This document shows, in pieces, positions 1-8,833 of a stretch of DNA of 64,000 nt. The stretch comes from Bacillus paralicheniformis (GTDB lineage Bacteria; Bacillota; Bacilli; Bacillales; Bacillaceae), in the NCBI RefSeq assembly GCF_001042485.2, contig NZ_LBMN02000036.1, positions 460,547-524,546 of the forward strand, given 5' to 3'. Position numbers and translations under genes: made by a program. Within the stretch, counting starts at the first letter, position 1. Each line of letters opens with the position of its first letter. The notes under the pieces were generated by a model. That model made no database searches and had not been told where the DNA came from. It worked only from the letters and a program-made list of their open reading frames with translations.

Positions 1-19
1 CCCGGTGCCTTTAGACAAA

Positions 20-60
20 AACAGCCTTATTCCGTTATTCCGGAATAAGGCTGTTTTTCT
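20..60. terminator. Bidirectional terminator downstream of yqgV
   Basis: A long perfect hairpin with AAAACAGCCTTATTCC pairing to its complement, flanked by A- and T-rich tracts on both sides. It abuts the yqgV stop codon and ends the yqgU-yqgV transcript on the minus strand. Confidence 0.9.
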
Positions 61-374
61 TATTGGCTGAAATGACGCTGGACGCTTGCAAGCTTGCCTT
101 CCATCGTCGTTTTCTTGTCGCGGCGGTCGTCAATCCTGATATTCGTCGCCACTCTGTGGATGCCTTTTTGGAAAGGCGCTTCGTGAATCGTCTGAATCAC
201 CTCAAATAAATCGCTTAATTCCCCTTCAATCAAAGTATTCATCGGTGTCAGCTGATATTGGATTTTGCCTTCTTTTTTAAATCCTTCTAAAATGGTTTGA
301 ATCTCCGCTACATACGCGCTTACGCTTGGAGTTTCGGTACCGATCGGTATGATGGTAACGTCTGCTATGGCCAC
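60..374 (-). CDS. yqgV: YqgV, thiamine-binding (MTH1187/YkoF-like) small protein
   Basis: 104 aa, the usual length for this compact ferredoxin-like family. The N-terminus (MAIADVTIIPIGTETPSVSAY) and the central TPMNTLIEGE segment are typical of the MTH1187/YkoF-like fold, whose members bind thiamine or related pyrimidines; no catalytic role is known. GTG start at 374 is preceded by AAAGGAG at 8 nt. It follows yqgU by 15 nt and is probably co-transcribed with it, ending at the hairpin at 20-60. Family assignment is firm; the ligand is inferred. Confidence 0.85.
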   Translation of the reverse strand: MAIADVTIIPIGTETPSVSAYVAEIQTILEGFKKEGKIQYQLTPMNTLIEGELSDLFEVIQTIHEAPFQKGIHRVATNIRIDDRRDKKTTMEGKLASVQRHFSQ

Positions 375-389
375 TGTCCATTCTCCTTT

Positions 390-1499
390 CTATTCTTTTG
401 TCACAAGGGGTGCTGCAGTTTTTGAGTTGAATGAAATGATTTGATCCTGGGTATAACCGTACAATGCATAATCCCCGTCAGGAGATACGGTAATCGGAAG
501 CATTTCCACTTTTTCACGAATGACTTCCCGTTTGCCGGTTTTGAGACTGACGGAAATCAGATCATACAAGGAGCCCGACTCATTCGGCTGATACGTATAA
601 AACAGCTCATGCCGAGGGTCGTAGCTGTATTCCATCGGTGACAGGCTGCCATATTCCGAGAACAGCGGCAATTTGAAAGAAATTTTCTTTTCCGAAGAAG
701 AAACGTCTGAAAATATGTAGGTGCCCTGGCGATGACTGGATGAAGGCGCTACAATCAGCCGCATATCCCCCAGAACATCGAGCAGTACGGCATCACCGGC
801 GAGCTTCTTTTCCCGTCCGTCCGCTGTGTTGAAGGAATAAACAGGAGCCGGTTTTTCCCGGTTCCGTTCATTCCATTTGATATATTCAAAAGTGTCGGCG
901 GAAGTCCAATGAACAAAGGCGGCCTGTGCGATGTCTTTTTCGGTTTGCTGTTCTTTCGCATCAATCAGGCGCGATTCATAATTCCAATCTTTCGTAAAAG
1001 TTGTGACGTATAAAAGATAAGGGTCAAACCGATTCCAGTCCACTTGCAGTTCATGCGTGCGAAATTTTTTTGTGTATAGCTGTTTTCCCTGTAAATTAAG
1101 CAAAGTTAACTTCATTTCAGAGCCGTTTCCGGCGGTTTGGATGAGAATCATGCCTTTTTCCCTGTTTACTTCCGCCGCTATCAGCCTGTCATCCGTCTTG
1201 TAGATCGTTTCGCCCGTCCCTTTAAATATATCATATGATTTGACTTCACTTCCTGCGACCGGATCGGTTGCGGTGTATATAACGGTTTCATCATCAAGCC
1301 ATCCTGCCGCCTCATCAAAGTGCCGGTCCTTCAGCGCTATCACTTTTTTATCTTTTACTGCTGCACTGCTTTTCTTTTTCCCTTCCGGCTCCTCATGATG
1401 AACGCTTTTCGTTCCTTCCTGATGCTGCGGTGTGCAACCAGCCGCAGCCACGGTCATCACAGCGGCAATAAGCCATAACGAAACTCTCAAACCGGCCAT
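390..1499 (-). CDS. yqgU: YqgU, secreted lipoprotein with beta-propeller-like body
   Basis: 369 aa. Residues 1-21 form a lipoprotein signal peptide with lipobox AAGC (lipidated Cys at about residue 22), followed by a charged linker rich in Lys/Glu/Ser. The rest holds repeated beta-type blocks such as AAGWLDDETVIYTA and SPDGDYALYGYTQD that resemble WD40/TolB-like propeller blades. It should sit on the outer face of the membrane. No enzyme motif is visible and the function is unknown. Start 1499 has GGAGGG just upstream. Encoded between yqgT and yqgV as in B. subtilis. Confidence 0.8.
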   Translation of the reverse strand: MAGLRVSLWLIAAVMTVAAAGCTPQHQEGTKSVHHEEPEGKKKSSAAVKDKKVIALKDRHFDEAAGWLDDETVIYTATDPVAGSEVKSYDIFKGTGETIYKTDDRLIAAEVNREKGMILIQTAGNGSEMKLTLLNLQGKQLYTKKFRTHELQVDWNRFDPYLLYVTTFTKDWNYESRLIDAKEQQTEKDIAQAAFVHWTSADTFEYIKWNERNREKPAPVYSFNTADGREKKLAGDAVLLDVLGDMRLIVAPSSSHRQGTYIFSDVSSSEKKISFKLPLFSEYGSLSPMEYSYDPRHELFYTYQPNESGSLYDLISVSLKTGKREVIREKVEMLPITVSPDGDYALYGYTQDQIISFNSKTAAPLVTKE

Positions 1500-1553
1500 T
1501 CTCCCTCCATAAATGATTGGCTGTCTAATTTACGATTTTCACCGTGAAAAGTT

Positions 1554-2678
1554 TCAGCTTTCAAAAAAGCAGGATGCCCAAAGTATGCCTCTGCTTTTAC
1601 AATATATATCGTCAAATTGTTTCAGTGGTAAAGGATTTTTTCCTTTGCCGAGTTCAACAGTATATCCTTCTCTTCCGAAAAAATGAATAAACCAATCTCT
1701 AAATCCTGCATAGCTGTCTATATATCTGACGCCCTTATAACCGCTCAGGCGCTCAAATGTTTGGATCACATCGGCTGATTCAGGAGGCTCCAGCCCCTTG
1801 TACCCCCAATAAATTTCCTCTCCCTGTGTGTGAAGCGCCACAAGCCGATCAGGCGGCTCGTTTGCGATTAAATCCCTCATCGCTGCCGCTTCCGGTTCTG
1901 TCAGCGGTTCATCTCCGGGGTAGTCCCTGTAGGAAGGGGATTTGGGTGGTTTTCTCTGTTTTTCGATCTCCCAAAAAGACGGAAACTGATTATTTAAATC
2001 CACTCCGTTTATATTGGCTTTCCATTCCCGGAAATCCGGTTGATGCTCATTCATCTCATCCAGTGCTTCCCGCGCTATCCCAAGATGACCGGGACCGTTA
2101 AGCACAAGATCAACCCCGTCGGGATTAACGATCGGCACGACGGAAAGCTTTGTTGATGAAAAAATGTCAAGCGGTGAAAAACCTAAAGCGGACCGGCCTG
2201 TACATAAATGATAACAATATTCTTTGAGCCATTTCATCAAAACAGAAGTGGTGATCCATTCATTGGCATGAAAAGAAGCATTCATATGCGTTTTTTTTTC
2301 GGCATTTTCAGCTCCGAGGAGCAGTTCGTATATAGGCTGGCCCATGCTTGAGCGACCGATGATGCGGGAAGTAACAAACGGAAAGCACTCCGTCAATCTG
2401 TCAATTTCCTTTTTCAGTACTGCTGAATCGTAAACGACTGTTTTTGTCAGCCACTGTTCATCTTCAAGTGTGTATTGATTCACCAATAATTGCAGCTGTT
2501 CATATGTTTCGGCTGCTGGAACGTTTTTTCCTGCTTGAAAAGACGCTCCCGGAAAATAAAATTCGTCCGCGGCTGCATTCGCGTTTGCGCTGATTAAAAG
2601 CGGTTCGGGTATGTTCAGGATATTAGACAATCTTTCCATATTCTGCTTTAACTCCGGTTTGATGTTGATGAATGCCAT
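1554..2678 (-). CDS. yqgT: YqgT, M14 zinc carboxypeptidase (gamma-D-Glu-diamino acid endopeptidase I type)
   Basis: 374 aa, related to endopeptidase I (ENP1) of Lysinibacillus, which cuts gamma-D-glutamyl-meso-diaminopimelate bonds in peptidoglycan peptides. Zinc-ligand motif HANEW is followed by NPDGVDL and a later His-Thr-Gln-Gly-Glu stretch; the catalytic Glu is likely in the C-terminal YTVELGKG. There is no signal peptide, which fits an intracellular muropeptide-recycling or spore-related enzyme. Start 2678 was chosen over the upstream 2702 because GGAGGG lies 7 nt before it. Confidence 0.85.
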   Translation of the reverse strand: MAFINIKPELKQNMERLSNILNIPEPLLISANANAAADEFYFPGASFQAGKNVPAAETYEQLQLLVNQYTLEDEQWLTKTVVYDSAVLKKEIDRLTECFPFVTSRIIGRSSMGQPIYELLLGAENAEKKTHMNASFHANEWITTSVLMKWLKEYCYHLCTGRSALGFSPLDIFSSTKLSVVPIVNPDGVDLVLNGPGHLGIAREALDEMNEHQPDFREWKANINGVDLNNQFPSFWEIEKQRKPPKSPSYRDYPGDEPLTEPEAAAMRDLIANEPPDRLVALHTQGEEIYWGYKGLEPPESADVIQTFERLSGYKGVRYIDSYAGFRDWFIHFFGREGYTVELGKGKNPLPLKQFDDIYCKSRGILWASCFFES

Positions 2679-2773
2679 CAATGATCCCTCCCACAATAGC
2701 ATATGATGAAGGCTCGTTTAAAAACTCTCCCGGTTCGCTTAAAAAACGCTTTTTCAATAAGGTTTCAGCCCGC

Positions 2774-2806
2774 AAAAAAACTTCCGCCCAAATAGGCGGA
2801 AGTTCA
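2774..2806 (-). terminator. Terminator of the siderophore-binding gene
   Basis: Inverted repeat AACTTCCGCC / GGCGGAAGTT with a 6-nt loop, followed on the minus strand by a run of seven T residues. It lies just past the stop codon at 2810. Confidence 0.9.
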
Positions 2807-2809
2807 TCT

Positions 2810-3751
2810 TTATTTCGCTAAGCTTTCTGTAATAAAGTCAAGCTGGCCCTCTAATGAAATCGGATCGGAAAAGTAGAAGCCGACAGGGTCGATTTTATAG
2901 ACATGTTGATTTTTGACCGCGCCAAGGTTCTTCCAAATAGAGGTATTAAGCACGGCGCTGTCGTCTCCGCTTGATTCCCAGGGCCCTATAAATATATAAT
3001 CTCCGGCGAATTCAGGCAGCTTTTCTAATGAAATGCTCGTGTAGCCCGGCCCTTCGTCGATTGCTTTTTCCTTCGTCAGCTTTGTCGCCTTTAAGCCGAG
3101 ATCTTGATAAACAATGCTTCCTCCCCTTCCGAATTGATCGCCGAATACAAAGATTTCTTTGCCATTCGTTTGCATAATGGAAACCGTTTTGTCCCCGACC
3201 GCTTTTTGAATTTTTGATTTTGCCGCGGCAACTTTTTTGTCCCAATCAGCCAGCCATTTCTCCGCTCGATCTTCAGTACCTGTCATTTTTGCGAAATCCT
3301 TCAGCCGTTCAGTGTTATTCAAGCTGTCATATTTCAAAGCGACCGTCGGAGCGATTTTTTCCAGCTTTTCGATATCAGCGCCTTGGGTCGTCCATACGAC
3401 AATCAGGTCCGGTTTTAATTGAATAACCTTTTCAGCGGAATTTCCTTCACCAATGTTTGTCACACCCTCGGTTTTCCCCTTGAAATAAGGATTTTTGAAT
3501 ACCCTGTCAGGGGCACCCACTACATTGAGACCGAGTGTCTTGAAATAGCCGAAATAATCGTCAGCCATGACAACCACCCGTTTCGGATGCTTCGGAACTT
3601 TAACCGTTCCGTTTTCAGCCTTGTATGTAATCGTTTCTTCGCTTTTTGATTTAGAAGACGAATCTTTGCTCTCCGTTTGATTACCGCATGCTGTCAATGC
3701 TGCGATCAATAATAGTACAAAGCATGCTCCAGCGAGCGTCTTTCCTTTCAT
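2810..3751 (-). CDS. Iron(III)-siderophore ABC transporter substrate-binding lipoprotein
   Basis: About 313 aa. Lipoprotein signal with lipobox LTAC (ACGNQTES), a Ser/Lys linker and a two-lobe periplasmic-binding (PBP_2 / FecB-FhuD class) body with VPKHPKRVVVM, IVVWTTQGADIEKL and a C-terminal FITESLAK. Most like the B. subtilis YhfQ/FeuA group that delivers iron siderophores to permease/ATPase partners. No permease or ATPase lies next to it, so it is an orphan that must share a transporter encoded elsewhere. ATG 3751 (AAAGG at 5 nt) and GTG 3757 (AAGG at 8 nt) are both possible starts. A strong Fur box lies upstream. B. subtilis, as I recall, lacks it here. Confidence 0.85.
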   Translation of the reverse strand: MKGKTLAGACFVLLLIAALTACGNQTESKDSSSKSKSEETITYKAENGTVKVPKHPKRVVVMADDYFGYFKTLGLNVVGAPDRVFKNPYFKGKTEGVTNIGEGNSAEKVIQLKPDLIVVWTTQGADIEKLEKIAPTVALKYDSLNNTERLKDFAKMTGTEDRAEKWLADWDKKVAAAKSKIQKAVGDKTVSIMQTNGKEIFVFGDQFGRGGSIVYQDLGLKATKLTKEKAIDEGPGYTSISLEKLPEFAGDYIFIGPWESSGDDSAVLNTSIWKNLGAVKNQHVYKIDPVGFYFSDPISLEGQLDFITESLAK

Positions 3752-3787
3752 ATTCACCTTTCATACCTTCTTTCTGGTTTGAATATC

Positions 3788-3806
3788 GATAAAGAGAATC
3801 ATTATC
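3788..3806. promoter_or_regulatory. Fur box upstream of siderophore-binding gene
   Basis: Minus-strand GATAATGATTCTCTTTATC matches the classical 19-bp Fur consensus GATAATGATTATCATTATC at 17 of 19 positions. It lies about 35 bp upstream of the start codon, so the gene should be derepressed by iron starvation. Confidence 0.88.
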
Positions 3807-3865
3807 AATTATATCATAACCGGCATCGGCTTGGATCATGATTTTTATGACGGACTCTTGTCATT

Positions 3866-3896
3866 AAAAACAGGCCGGAACGATATCCGGCCTGCT
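3866..3896 (-). terminator. Terminator of yqgS
   Basis: Stem CAGGCCGGA / TCCGGCCTG with a short loop followed by TTTTT on the minus strand, about 30 nt beyond the yqgS stop. Confidence 0.85.
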
Positions 3897-3925
3897 GCAT
3901 CAGCTTTCTCCGCCAAAAGAAAAGC

Positions 3926-5824
3926 TTACTCGTCTTTCGGCTTGGCGTCAGATTGCTTTTTTAAGCGCTCGCTGTCATAAAACCTCAGCAAGTCGCCATA
4001 AATGATTTGATCTGAATATGAAAGCTCCTGTTTCGCTTTTTCAATGTACGGCTCACAGCCTTTTTTATCTTTAGACGGCTCTCCTGTCGATTTATCATAG
4101 CATATGCCGTCTGTGTATACTTTGTCTTTCGTAATAAAGCTGCCGTCGCGAAGCACTGTAAACTCCGTTTTGTCTTTGGCAAACAGGTCGTTTCCAAACT
4201 GGATCTGATCGCTCGAATCGATTCCGAGAAGGTTCAGTACAGTCGGCCGAATATCGATTTGGCCGCCGACGGTGTCAATGGCTTTCGGCTCTTTATCCGT
4301 CACTCCCGGAATGTGGATCACAAGCGGGACTCTTTGAAGCTGCACTTCCTCAAACGGGGTTACTTCTCTGCCGAGGAATTGGCTCATCGCTTCGTTATGG
4401 TTTTCGGAAATCCCGTAATGGTCACCGTATAACACGATAACAGAATTATCGTAGAGGCCGTCTTCTTTCAGCTTTTCAATAAATCGTTTAAGCGCTTCAT
4501 CCTGATAGCGGACGGTCGGGAAATATCTGTTTAACGTACGGCTTTTTGAATCAAATTCATCGATCAGTTTATCTTCCTCATCCAGCTCAAACGGAAAATG
4601 GTTTGTCAGCGTGATCAGGCGGGTATAAAACGGCTGAGGCATTTCTTTCATCAGCTCTGATGTTTGTTCAAAGAATTCCTTATCTTTCAGTCCCCAGCCC
4701 ACTGAGTTTTCTTCGTTTACATCATAGGAATTGATATCGTAAAACTTATCGTATTTAAACGTATCGTACATAATATCCCGATTCCAGAAGCTTTTGTTGT
4801 TCGCATGGAAAATCGAGGAATAATAGCCGTGGTTTTTCAATATTTCAGGCATTGCCGTATATTCGTTTCCTGCATTCGTAAAGAAGACCGCTCCTCTTCC
4901 AAGAGGATAGAGAGAGTTGTCAACGATGAATTCGGAATCTGCCGTTTTGCCTTGGCCTGTCTGATGATAGAAATTCTCGAAGCTGTAGCTTTTCTTTATC
5001 AGGTCGTTTAAATAAGGCGTAATCTCTTTGCCGTTTAACTTTTGGTTCACGACAAAGCTTTGGGTGGATTCCAGGGAAACGAGGATCACATTTCGACCCT
5101 TGGCGATCCCGGCCAGGTTCTGATTGGTGTCCGTGCGGTTTGCGTTGACATAGTTTTCAATCTCCGTGAGGCTGTTGCTGTCGGCCAGCGCACGCTGTGC
5201 AGACTGCTTTGACTGGATCAGCCCGTCATAGATATGGAAGTTGTAAAGACTGATATTCTTCACAAGAACTTCCCTGTCAAACGATCTTGTCAAAAGCTGC
5301 GGTCTTTCTGTTTCAGAAATCCCTAAATTGAAAAAGAAAACGGCAGCGACAAATAGATAGTAAGCCGCGCGTTCCTTTCTTGTCGCCTTTCCGCCTGTTT
5401 TGGCAGGCTGGCGCTTGTACAGCCAAATTAAAATGGCAATGTCGACGACGAGGAGCAAATCGGTCGGCATAAACAAAGAGTTGATACTGCTTCCCAAATC
5501 ACCCATATTATTCGTCTGGAACAATACAGGAATCGTTAAAAAGTCGTTGTAAAAACGGTAGAAGATCATGTTCGCAAGCAAGACAAACGTCAGGACGATG
5601 CTTGCCCCGATAATAAACCGGTTCCTGTTTTTTTCTTTGAAAAACAGGCCGATTCCGAATATAAACAGCAAAAAGCTTAAAGGATTGATGAACAATATAA
5701 ACTCTTGCATGAAGTTTTCAATTTTAATGTTGAAGCTTGTTTTGTAGACGACATACGTTTTCAGCCACATCAGCAATGTCGCAATTAACAAAAACAAAAT
5801 TTTTGAAAAAAATGACTTTCGCAT
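3926..5824 (-). CDS. yqgS: YqgS, LtaS-type polyglycerolphosphate lipoteichoic acid synthase
   Basis: 632 aa. Five N-terminal membrane helices (about residues 1-170) and a C-terminal extracellular sulfatase-fold domain. It shows the LtaS signatures: [10 protein letters not shown] (metal region), [10 protein letters not shown] with the catalytic Thr, and [13 protein letters not shown] near the C-end. Such enzymes transfer glycerol-phosphate from phosphatidylglycerol onto the lipoteichoic acid chain outside the membrane; B. subtilis has four paralogues (LtaS, YfnI, YvgJ, YqgS). A linker after the helices ([10 protein letters not shown]) fits the usual cleavage zone. Start 5824 has GGGAGG at about 6 nt and is preferred to 5878. 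Confidence 0.92.
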   Translation of the reverse strand: MRKSFFSKILFLLIATLLMWLKTYVVYKTSFNIKIENFMQEFILFINPLSFLLFIFGIGLFFKEKNRNRFIIGASIVLTFVLLANMIFYRFYNDFLTIPVLFQTNNMGDLGSSINSLFMPTDLLLVVDIAILIWLYKRQPAKTGGKATRKERAAYYLFVAAVFFFNLGISETERPQLLTRSFDREVLVKNISLYNFHIYDGLIQSKQSAQRALADSNSLTEIENYVNANRTDTNQNLAGIAKGRNVILVSLESTQSFVVNQKLNGKEITPYLNDLIKKSYSFENFYHQTGQGKTADSEFIVDNSLYPLGRGAVFFTNAGNEYTAMPEILKNHGYYSSIFHANNKSFWNRDIMYDTFKYDKFYDINSYDVNEENSVGWGLKDKEFFEQTSELMKEMPQPFYTRLITLTNHFPFELDEEDKLIDEFDSKSRTLNRYFPTVRYQDEALKRFIEKLKEDGLYDNSVIVLYGDHYGISENHNEAMSQFLGREVTPFEEVQLQRVPLVIHIPGVTDKEPKAIDTVGGQIDIRPTVLNLLGIDSSDQIQFGNDLFAKDKTEFTVLRDGSFITKDKVYTDGICYDKSTGEPSKDKKGCEPYIEKAKQELSYSDQIIYGDLLRFYDSERLKKQSDAKPKDE

Positions 5825-6005
5825 TCGAAACCTCCCTATGCAGCAAGACGCATGTTTCCGCAAACTGAATTTCCACATATTGTTTTATTTTAGAAAAATC
5901 GCTAAAATTACTAAATCATATCTTAACCTGTCTGTACAAAAAAATCAATCATTTTTCACATTGGCTTAAAAGTGTTAACAATGCTGCAAAGCGGTCCGAA
6001 AATGC

Positions 6006-6980
6006 TTATAAAATAGGCTCCGCCTGGCTTTTCAGCCATTGGTTTTTGGCGATCCATGCGCCGCCGATCACGCCTGCGTCGTTTCCAAGTGAAGCGATTA
6101 CGATCTCAGCCGCCTCGCCGGCCCGCGGGAATACGAAGCGGTTGAAAGATTGTTCAACTTTGGAGCGCAGGATTTCTCCTGCTTTTGAGACGCCTCCGCC
6201 AATTACGATTTTCGAAGGATTGAGCGAGCTCGCCAAGTTGCCGAGGACCATTCCTAAATGACCCGCCACATAATCGACGACTTCGCAAGCAACCGGATCA
6301 TTTTCCCGGGCCGCTTCAAAAATATCGCGCGCCGTGATATCCGGACATGCACGCAAGTCTGTATCTCGATGACCGGATTCTATTTTTTCTTTGGCAATCC
6401 TGACGATGCCCGTAGCCGAAGCGATCGTTTCGATACAGCCGCTTTTCCCGCAGTTGCACGGCGCTCCTCCTTCAGGAACTGAACAGATGTGGCCGATTTC
6501 TCCGCCTGCACCGTTTTGCCCGCGGACGATTTCTCCGTTTACAATAATGCCGCCTCCGACACCCGTTCCCAACGTGACAAGAATCAAATCCTTTGCGCCG
6601 TCTCCCGCTCCTTTCCACATTTCGCCGAGAGCCGCGATGTTCGCGTCATTTTCAATGACCGCCGCTAATCCTGTCTCTGCTTCAAGGTGGTCTTTTAACG
6701 GATAGTTTTCCCAGCCCATGTTCGTCGTTTTATAAACGATGCCGGTCTCCGTATTGACGGGGCCTGGAGCGCCCATGCCGATCCATTTTAAGATGTGCTT
6801 CGGTTTGCCGAGCTCTTTCAATTTTCCGTCGATGGCTTTTGCGATGCTTACCGTAACCGTTTCCCCCGATTTATCGGTCGGAATTTCCCACTTGTGCAGG
6901 ATTTCACCATAAGCGCTTACAAAAGCGAGCTTTACCGTTGTTCCTCCAAGGTCGACTCCGACCAGCCAGCTGTCATTCAT
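6006..6980 (-). CDS. glcK: Glucokinase, ROK family
   Basis: 324 aa, normal for GlcK. ATP-dependent phosphorylation of cytoplasmic glucose. N-terminal phosphate loop [14 protein letters not shown], the [17 protein letters not shown] motif, the ROK zinc cluster [22 protein letters not shown] (His plus three Cys) and the catalytic Asp in [11 protein letters not shown] are all present. Start 6980 follows GGGGGAG. yqgQ lies 24 nt upstream, as in B. subtilis, and the two are probably one transcript. Confidence 0.96.
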   Translation of the reverse strand: MNDSWLVGVDLGGTTVKLAFVSAYGEILHKWEIPTDKSGETVTVSIAKAIDGKLKELGKPKHILKWIGMGAPGPVNTETGIVYKTTNMGWENYPLKDHLEAETGLAAVIENDANIAALGEMWKGAGDGAKDLILVTLGTGVGGGIIVNGEIVRGQNGAGGEIGHICSVPEGGAPCNCGKSGCIETIASATGIVRIAKEKIESGHRDTDLRACPDITARDIFEAARENDPVACEVVDYVAGHLGMVLGNLASSLNPSKIVIGGGVSKAGEILRSKVEQSFNRFVFPRAGEAAEIVIASLGNDAGVIGGAWIAKNQWLKSQAEPIL

Positions 6981-7004
6981 TTTGCTCCCCCTCTAATCCC
7001 TGTT

Positions 7005-7202
7005 TTATTTTCTCTTTACTTTTGTGAGTTCATTCTGCAAAATTGAAACGCCTTTAAGCCACTGTTCTTTTTCTATCAGATTCGAAAGAAACATTTCTTT
7101 CAGTTCGTCCATCATATATTCAAGTTCAAGTTCGCGATCTCCAAAATAAACATAACATCCAAACTGTTTCAGCAACAGCTGTACATCATAGGCTGTTTTC
7201 AT
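7005..7202 (-). CDS. yqgQ: YqgQ, small DUF910 protein
   Basis: 65 aa, acidic, largely helical (MKTAYDVQLLLKQFG, YFGDRELELEYMMDELKEM). Matches the conserved DUF910/YqgQ family of Bacillales found next to glucokinase and rhomboid genes; its structure is a three-helix bundle and its function is not known. Start 7202 has only a weak Shine-Dalgarno (GGTGA). Confidence 0.85.
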   Translation of the reverse strand: MKTAYDVQLLLKQFGCYVYFGDRELELEYMMDELKEMFLSNLIEKEQWLKGVSILQNELTKVKRK

Positions 7203-7266
7203 TTTATTTCACCATTCTTTAAAGGTCTAACATTAGAGTATTCATAAAGCTGTCCGGCGTCAAGCA

Positions 7267-7300
7267 AAAAAAAAAGCCTGTTTTCCTGAAGAAAACAGAC
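7267..7300 (-). terminator. Terminator after the SpoVAF-like gene
   Basis: Stem GTCTGTTTTC / GAAAACAGGC with a 5-nt loop followed by about ten T residues on the minus strand, 3 nt past the stop at 7303. Confidence 0.9.
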
Positions 7301-7302
7301 AT

Positions 7303-8757
7303 TCAGCGGTCTGGATCCTGGGGATCCAAAAATACGGGCCTTCTATTTTTCAGCGGCATTGGCGTTCGAATCGCGATATCTCGAAAGGCTCTGTAGTCAA
7401 AGGGGATAAACGGCCATAAATACGGCACATGAAACGACTTCATTCTGACCAGATAAATCACCCAGCAGAAGATCGCGATGACAAAGCCGATCGGTCCGAA
7501 TGCGCCGGCCGTGATCAGGAGAACGATTCTTGCCAGCCTGTTCGCTATGCTCAGCTCATAGCTCGGCGTAGCAAACGTGCCGATAGCCGCAACAGCGAGA
7601 TACAAGACGACTTCATGCGAGAAAAGTCCGACCTGCACCGCCACTTCTCCGATCATTAAAGCAGCTACAAGTCCGAGAGCCGTAGCCAGAGACGACGGGG
7701 TGTGGATTGCAGCCATCCGCATCATGTCGACGCCTATTTCAATTATGATGAATTGCGCAAGCAGCGGAAGGGCCCCTTTTTTTTCAGGCCCTATATATTG
7801 AAGGGCGTCCGGCAAAAGATCGGGATGGACGGAGAGCAAAAACCACAGCGGCAGCAAAAAGATCGATGCCAACACAGATATAAAACGGACCACTCGCAAA
7901 TAGGCGCCTGCAAGCGGTTTGTTTCTGTACTCTTCGGCATGCTGCAGATGGTGCCAAAAAGTAACAGGGGTAATCAGCGCGCTTGGCGAACCGTCCACAA
8001 AGACGAGAATGTGGCCTTCGTACAAATGAACGGCCGCAGTATCAGGCCTTTCTGTATAGCGGACCGTCGGATAAGGATTCCAATGACGGCCGCCGATATA
8101 TTCTTCCAGTGTCTTTTCCGCCATTGTCAAAGCGTCCGTATCGATCGCTTCAAGCGATTGCTTCAGCTTTTTTACACTTTCCAAATCAGCGATATCTTCC
8201 AAATAGCAGATGACGACATCTGTTTTGCTTCTTCTGCCGACCTGAAGGAACTCCATTCTGAGGGAACGGTCGCGGATTCTTCTTCTCGTCAGTGCGGTGT
8301 TGAACACGATCGTTTCGACGAAGCCGTCTCTTGAACCTCTGACGACACGTTCATTGTCGGGTTCCTCCGGGTTTCTTGCCGGGTATGTCCGCGCATCGAT
8401 AATAATGGCATGGTCCACCCCGTCGACAAGGAGAACGGCCGGCCCGGACAACACCTGGGCTGCTGCTTTGTCGAGGTCGTCTTCCGTATCAATTTCGATG
8501 TATGGGATGTACGTTTTGATCAGCTTCTCAAGCGGATCGTCTTCCAGACTTTCAGGGGTGAGCCTTGAGAGATTCTTAAGCAAGTGGTGCATAATATCAT
8601 CTTTTACAAAGCCGTCGACAAGATAAAGCGACATGTCTCTATCAGCATAAACAACATCTAGCCGGATCATGTCGAAGCTTTTGTCGACCCCCAGCTTTTC
8701 ATTTAAATATTCAACATTTTTCGCTAAATTTTTTTGGACCGCATGCTTTTTTTCCAT
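7303..8757 (-). CDS. GerA-A/SpoVAF-family spore germination membrane protein
   Basis: 484 aa. N-terminal soluble GerA-type domain (about 1-280; FDMIRLDVVYADRDMSLYLVDGFVKDD, DARTYPARNPEEPDNERVVRGSRDGFVET, RDRSLRMEFLQVG) then about five membrane helices to residue 455. The N-terminal signature is closest to SpoVAF (5AF), which works with SpoVA/germination receptors in the inner spore membrane and amplifies ion release. It stands alone here, without receptor B/C genes or spoVA genes. B. subtilis, from memory, has spoVAF in the spoVA operon and nothing at this spot, so this may be a second copy or a relocated gene. The Shine-Dalgarno is weak and distant (GGGAG, 13 nt). Confidence 0.82.
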   Translation of the reverse strand: MEKKHAVQKNLAKNVEYLNEKLGVDKSFDMIRLDVVYADRDMSLYLVDGFVKDDIMHHLLKNLSRLTPESLEDDPLEKLIKTYIPYIEIDTEDDLDKAAAQVLSGPAVLLVDGVDHAIIIDARTYPARNPEEPDNERVVRGSRDGFVETIVFNTALTRRRIRDRSLRMEFLQVGRRSKTDVVICYLEDIADLESVKKLKQSLEAIDTDALTMAEKTLEEYIGGRHWNPYPTVRYTERPDTAAVHLYEGHILVFVDGSPSALITPVTFWHHLQHAEEYRNKPLAGAYLRVVRFISVLASIFLLPLWFLLSVHPDLLPDALQYIGPEKKGALPLLAQFIIIEIGVDMMRMAAIHTPSSLATALGLVAALMIGEVAVQVGLFSHEVVLYLAVAAIGTFATPSYELSIANRLARIVLLITAGAFGPIGFVIAIFCWVIYLVRMKSFHVPYLWPFIPFDYRAFRDIAIRTPMPLKNRRPVFLDPQDPDR

Positions 8758-8763
8758 TGTATA

Positions 8764-8823
8764 TTAAAAGCTCCCGTCAAATGAGTCTATACTAAAGACC
8801 ATTTTTAACATAACGGAAGCTTT
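8764..8823 (-). terminator. Possible terminator of gluP with large loop
   Basis: AAAAGCTTCCGT pairs with ACGGGAGCTTTT (one mismatch) across a 36-nt loop, beginning about 10 nt after the gluP stop. The T-tract is only TTTTAAT, so it may be partial; its 3' arm also lies in the leader of the SpoVAF-like gene. Confidence 0.45.
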
Positions 8824-8833
8824 TCATACTTGG

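Noticed and set aside
7702..8334. 210-codon plus-strand open frame opposite the SpoVAF-like gene
   Set aside because: Antisense shadow of a clear membrane-protein gene; Gln/Arg/Cys-rich content without domains and no ribosome site.
8750..8830. Sigma-G or sigma-F promoter upstream of the SpoVAF-like gene
   Set aside because: GTATA is present as a possible -35, but no matching -10 occurs at the required spacing.
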